From: Gp7-AA10 sp041483175
Lineage (GTDB): Bacteria > Acidobacteriota > Thermoanaerobaculia > Gp7-AA8
Assembly: GCA_041483175.1 (NCBI GenBank)
Contig: JBGPFD010000176.1
Coordinates: 1-7,210 of the forward strand
Direction: 5' to 3'
Length of the DNA: 7,210 nucleotides
The first letter of the stretch is position 1, and every line of letters starts with the position of its first letter. The notes beneath the pieces are model-generated. The model was given only the letters and a program-made list of their open reading frames with translations, made no database searches and was not told the origin of the DNA. Positions 6,057 through 7,210 of the stretch are shown here, piece by piece. A program made the position numbers and the translations under genes.

Positions 6057-6205
6057 ACGGTCAGAGATTGCCCGAGGTCCTTCTCCCCGGCTACGAGGAG
6101 AAGGTGTTGCGAAGCGGCGGATGAGGGGTGGCCCCTCACCCGGCCTCCGGCCACCCTCTCCCCGCTTCGCGGGGCGAGGGACTCGCGGTGGCTGTGCTCG
6201 GTCAT
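6053..6205 (-). CDS. Repeat-derived 50-residue frame, possibly translated
   Basis: This frame starts at an ATG overlapping the stop of the cyclophilin gene (ATGA, 6205-6202) and ends at a TGA overlapping the start of the small membrane protein (ATGA, 6056-6053). Most of its length is the repeat at 6079-6180, and the peptide includes LAPRSGERVAGGRVRG, a string I associate with spurious proteins predicted over intergenic repeats. The double overlap means ribosomes could pass through and couple the flanking genes, but I do not think it encodes a selected protein. It may be the trace of a repeat that expanded or inserted between two genes. Confidence 0.2.
   Translation of the reverse strand: MTEHSHRESLAPRSGERVAGGRVRGHPSSAASQHLLLVAGEKDLGQSLTV
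6079..6180. repeat. Composite REP-like repeat with several hairpins
   Basis: Four stems follow each other. CCTTCTCC (6079-6086) pairs with GGAGAAGG (6097-6104). TGAGGGG (6122-6128) pairs with CCCCTCA (6132-6138) across a three-base loop. GGCC (6142-6145) pairs with GGCC (6149-6152). CCCTCTCCCCGC (6154-6165) pairs with 6169-6180 across TTC with one mismatch. No U-tract follows, so rho-independent termination is not evident. The last part (CCCTCTCCCCGCTTCGCGGG and onwards) resembles a common class of dispersed intergenic repeats. It lies between the cyclophilin gene and the small membrane protein gene. Confidence 0.7.
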
Positions 6206-7210
6206 GGTCCCTCGTCGATGGTAATCGTTTCCACCCGATCGCCGCGTTCGGTCTGGTCGACGACCGCGTTCAACCCGTCGGTCACGCGGCCGAAGATGGT
6301 GTAGCCCCCGTCGAGATGCGGCTGCGGCGAGTGCGTGATGAAGAACTGCGATCCGCCGGTGTCGGGACCGGAAAGCGCCATGCCCACCGCGGCGCGCGTG
6401 TACTTCTGCAGGTTGATCTCGTCGCGGATGGCGTAACCCGGTCCTCCTTCCATGTCGTTGCGCGGGTCGCCCCCCTGAATGACGAAATTGGGCACCACGC
6501 GCATGAAGCTGGTGTTGTCGAAGAAGTGCTTTCGCGCGAGCTGCGCGAAGTTCCACGCCGTCATCGGCGCGTCCTGCGTCAGGAGGGCGATCACAATCCT
6601 GCCGCGCGACATGTGGATGGTCGCCGTGTGCGGTTGCCGCGCCCACTGGACGATTTCGGCGTAGTCGCTGCGATGGATCGGCAGCGGCGTGTATTGCGGG
6701 CGTGCCTTTCCGAGCTTCTGCTCGATCAGGTCTGCGGCGACGCGGCGCACAACAGGGTCATCGTCCTGCAGAAACGTGCGGAGCAGCCGCTCGCGGTCAG
6801 GGAACTCGATCTGCGCCAGGCCGTGGATGGCTGCAAGGCGGGCGTCGTTTTGCGAGTCTTTGCGCGACCGTTCCTCCGCGGCGATCAGCGTGTCGAGCTT
6901 CTTCGGCTCGGACGACTTGGCGTAGCGATCGATGGCATAACCGCGGACGATGACATCGGGATCGTCGAGCGCAGCGCGGATCAGCGGCAGGTTCGCTTCG
7001 ATCCCATCGTCGGGGATTGTGCTCAGGGCGTTTTCGCGAACCAGCGGATCGGCGTCGTGCGCGTACGTGGAGCGGAGGTGATTGGAGACCACTGATGCCG
7101 CTTCGAGCACGCGCACCTTTGCCCATCCGCTCAGCTCGGGCGGCAAGAGGCGCGCGTCATTGAATTGTTTGGCGATGGCTCCCGCGGCGAACTCACGTTC
7201 CCATCGCGAA
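6202..7210 (-). CDS. HEAT-repeat cyclophilin peptidyl-prolyl isomerase, partial
   Basis: The frame is open to the right edge, so the N-terminus lies outside the window; a TTG at 7146 is not a credible start because the preceding codons (EREFAAGAIAKQFNDARL) read as coding. The 335 visible residues begin with HEAT-like helical repeats, for example DADPLVRENAL (52-62), DDPDVIVRGYAI (82-93) and DDDPVVRRVAADLI (149-162). The end is a cyclophilin domain (about 196-333) with SFMRVVPNFVIQGGDP, GPDTGGSQFFITHSP and HLDGGYTIFGRV. Catalytic-pocket residues are present: Arg237, Phe242, Gln245, Gln288 and Phe290. The human CypA Trp121 position is His298, and the His126 position is Tyr303; such changes are common in bacterial cyclophilins and usually lower cyclosporin affinity. 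It would catalyse proline cis-trans isomerisation, with the HEAT part likely a protein-binding scaffold. Whether it is exported cannot be judged. Its stop overlaps the next frame as ATGA. Confidence 0.92.
   Translation of the reverse strand, partial: SRWEREFAAGAIAKQFNDARLLPPELSGWAKVRVLEAASVVSNHLRSTYAHDADPLVRENALSTIPDDGIEANLPLIRAALDDPDVIVRGYAIDRYAKSSEPKKLDTLIAAEERSRKDSQNDARLAAIHGLAQIEFPDRERLLRTFLQDDDPVVRRVAADLIEQKLGKARPQYTPLPIHRSDYAEIVQWARQPHTATIHMSRGRIVIALLTQDAPMTAWNFAQLARKHFFDNTSFMRVVPNFVIQGGDPRNDMEGGPGYAIRDEINLQKYTRAAVGMALSGPDTGGSQFFITHSPQPHLDGGYTIFGRVTDGLNAVVDQTERGDRVETITIDEGP

Noticed and set aside
6154..6180. Rho-independent terminator after the cyclophilin gene
   Set aside because: The stem is strong, but neither side has a run of T, and the repeat context explains the hairpin better.
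5941..7095. A 384-codon plus-strand frame
   Set aside because: It is antisense to the cyclophilin gene and crosses the REP-like repeat at 6079-6180; composition is typical of a GC-rich shadow.
1..7210. CRISPR array, tRNA, rRNA or defence island
   Set aside because: No direct repeat-spacer pattern, no cloverleaf or rRNA-like segment, and no nuclease, helicase or toxin-antitoxin motif was found by reading both strands.

Overview
The window is GC-rich chromosomal DNA from a bacterium. Shine-Dalgarno sites are scarce, short repeats are common, and most genes are packed tightly. The mix of a TNG-repeat DUF4097-type protein, a HEAT-cyclophilin protein and REP-like intergenic repeats is compatible with Acidobacteriota or a similar soil or metagenomic lineage. 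That placement is an impression; there is no rRNA or marker gene here to settle it.

Layout. The left edge (1-196) holds a long inverted repeat (11-113) upstream of a secreted or envelope-anchored repeat protein of the DUF4097/putative adhesin type (197-976, +). A gene-poor stretch (977-1396) follows, with one doubtful 88-codon minus-strand frame, and then a 161-bp transposase-less element with 28-bp perfect terminal inverted repeats and TA target duplications (1397-1561). This element looks like an IS630/Tc1-type MITE, and it sits exactly in the stop codon of the next gene. That gene is an EamA/DMT-family transporter (1559-2419, -). Upstream of it is an isochorismatase-fold cysteine hydrolase (2614-3168, -). 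Divergent from the hydrolase, with abutting start codons, is a membrane-bound diguanylate cyclase of CHASE3-GAF-GGDEF architecture (3169-4878, +). Its stop codon overlaps, tail to tail, the stop codon of a D-2-hydroxyacid dehydrogenase (4871-5788, -).

The right third is a minus-strand cluster. It begins with a HEAT-repeat plus cyclophilin peptidyl-prolyl isomerase that runs off the right edge (6202-7210). Next come a 50-codon frame made largely of repeat DNA (6053-6205), a 54-residue two-helix membrane protein (5892-6056) and the dehydrogenase. ATGA stop/start overlaps link the first three frames. A REP-like 31-bp stem hairpin separates the last gene from the others.

Functionally these are mostly ordinary housekeeping and accessory genes: small-molecule export, amidohydrolase-type chemistry, c-di-GMP signalling, 2-ketoacid reduction and protein folding. 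No defence system, CRISPR array, prophage or biosynthetic cluster is visible. The most noteworthy signals are the small structured repeats and where they landed: in a stop codon, directly before a start codon, and inside a chain of overlapping frames.
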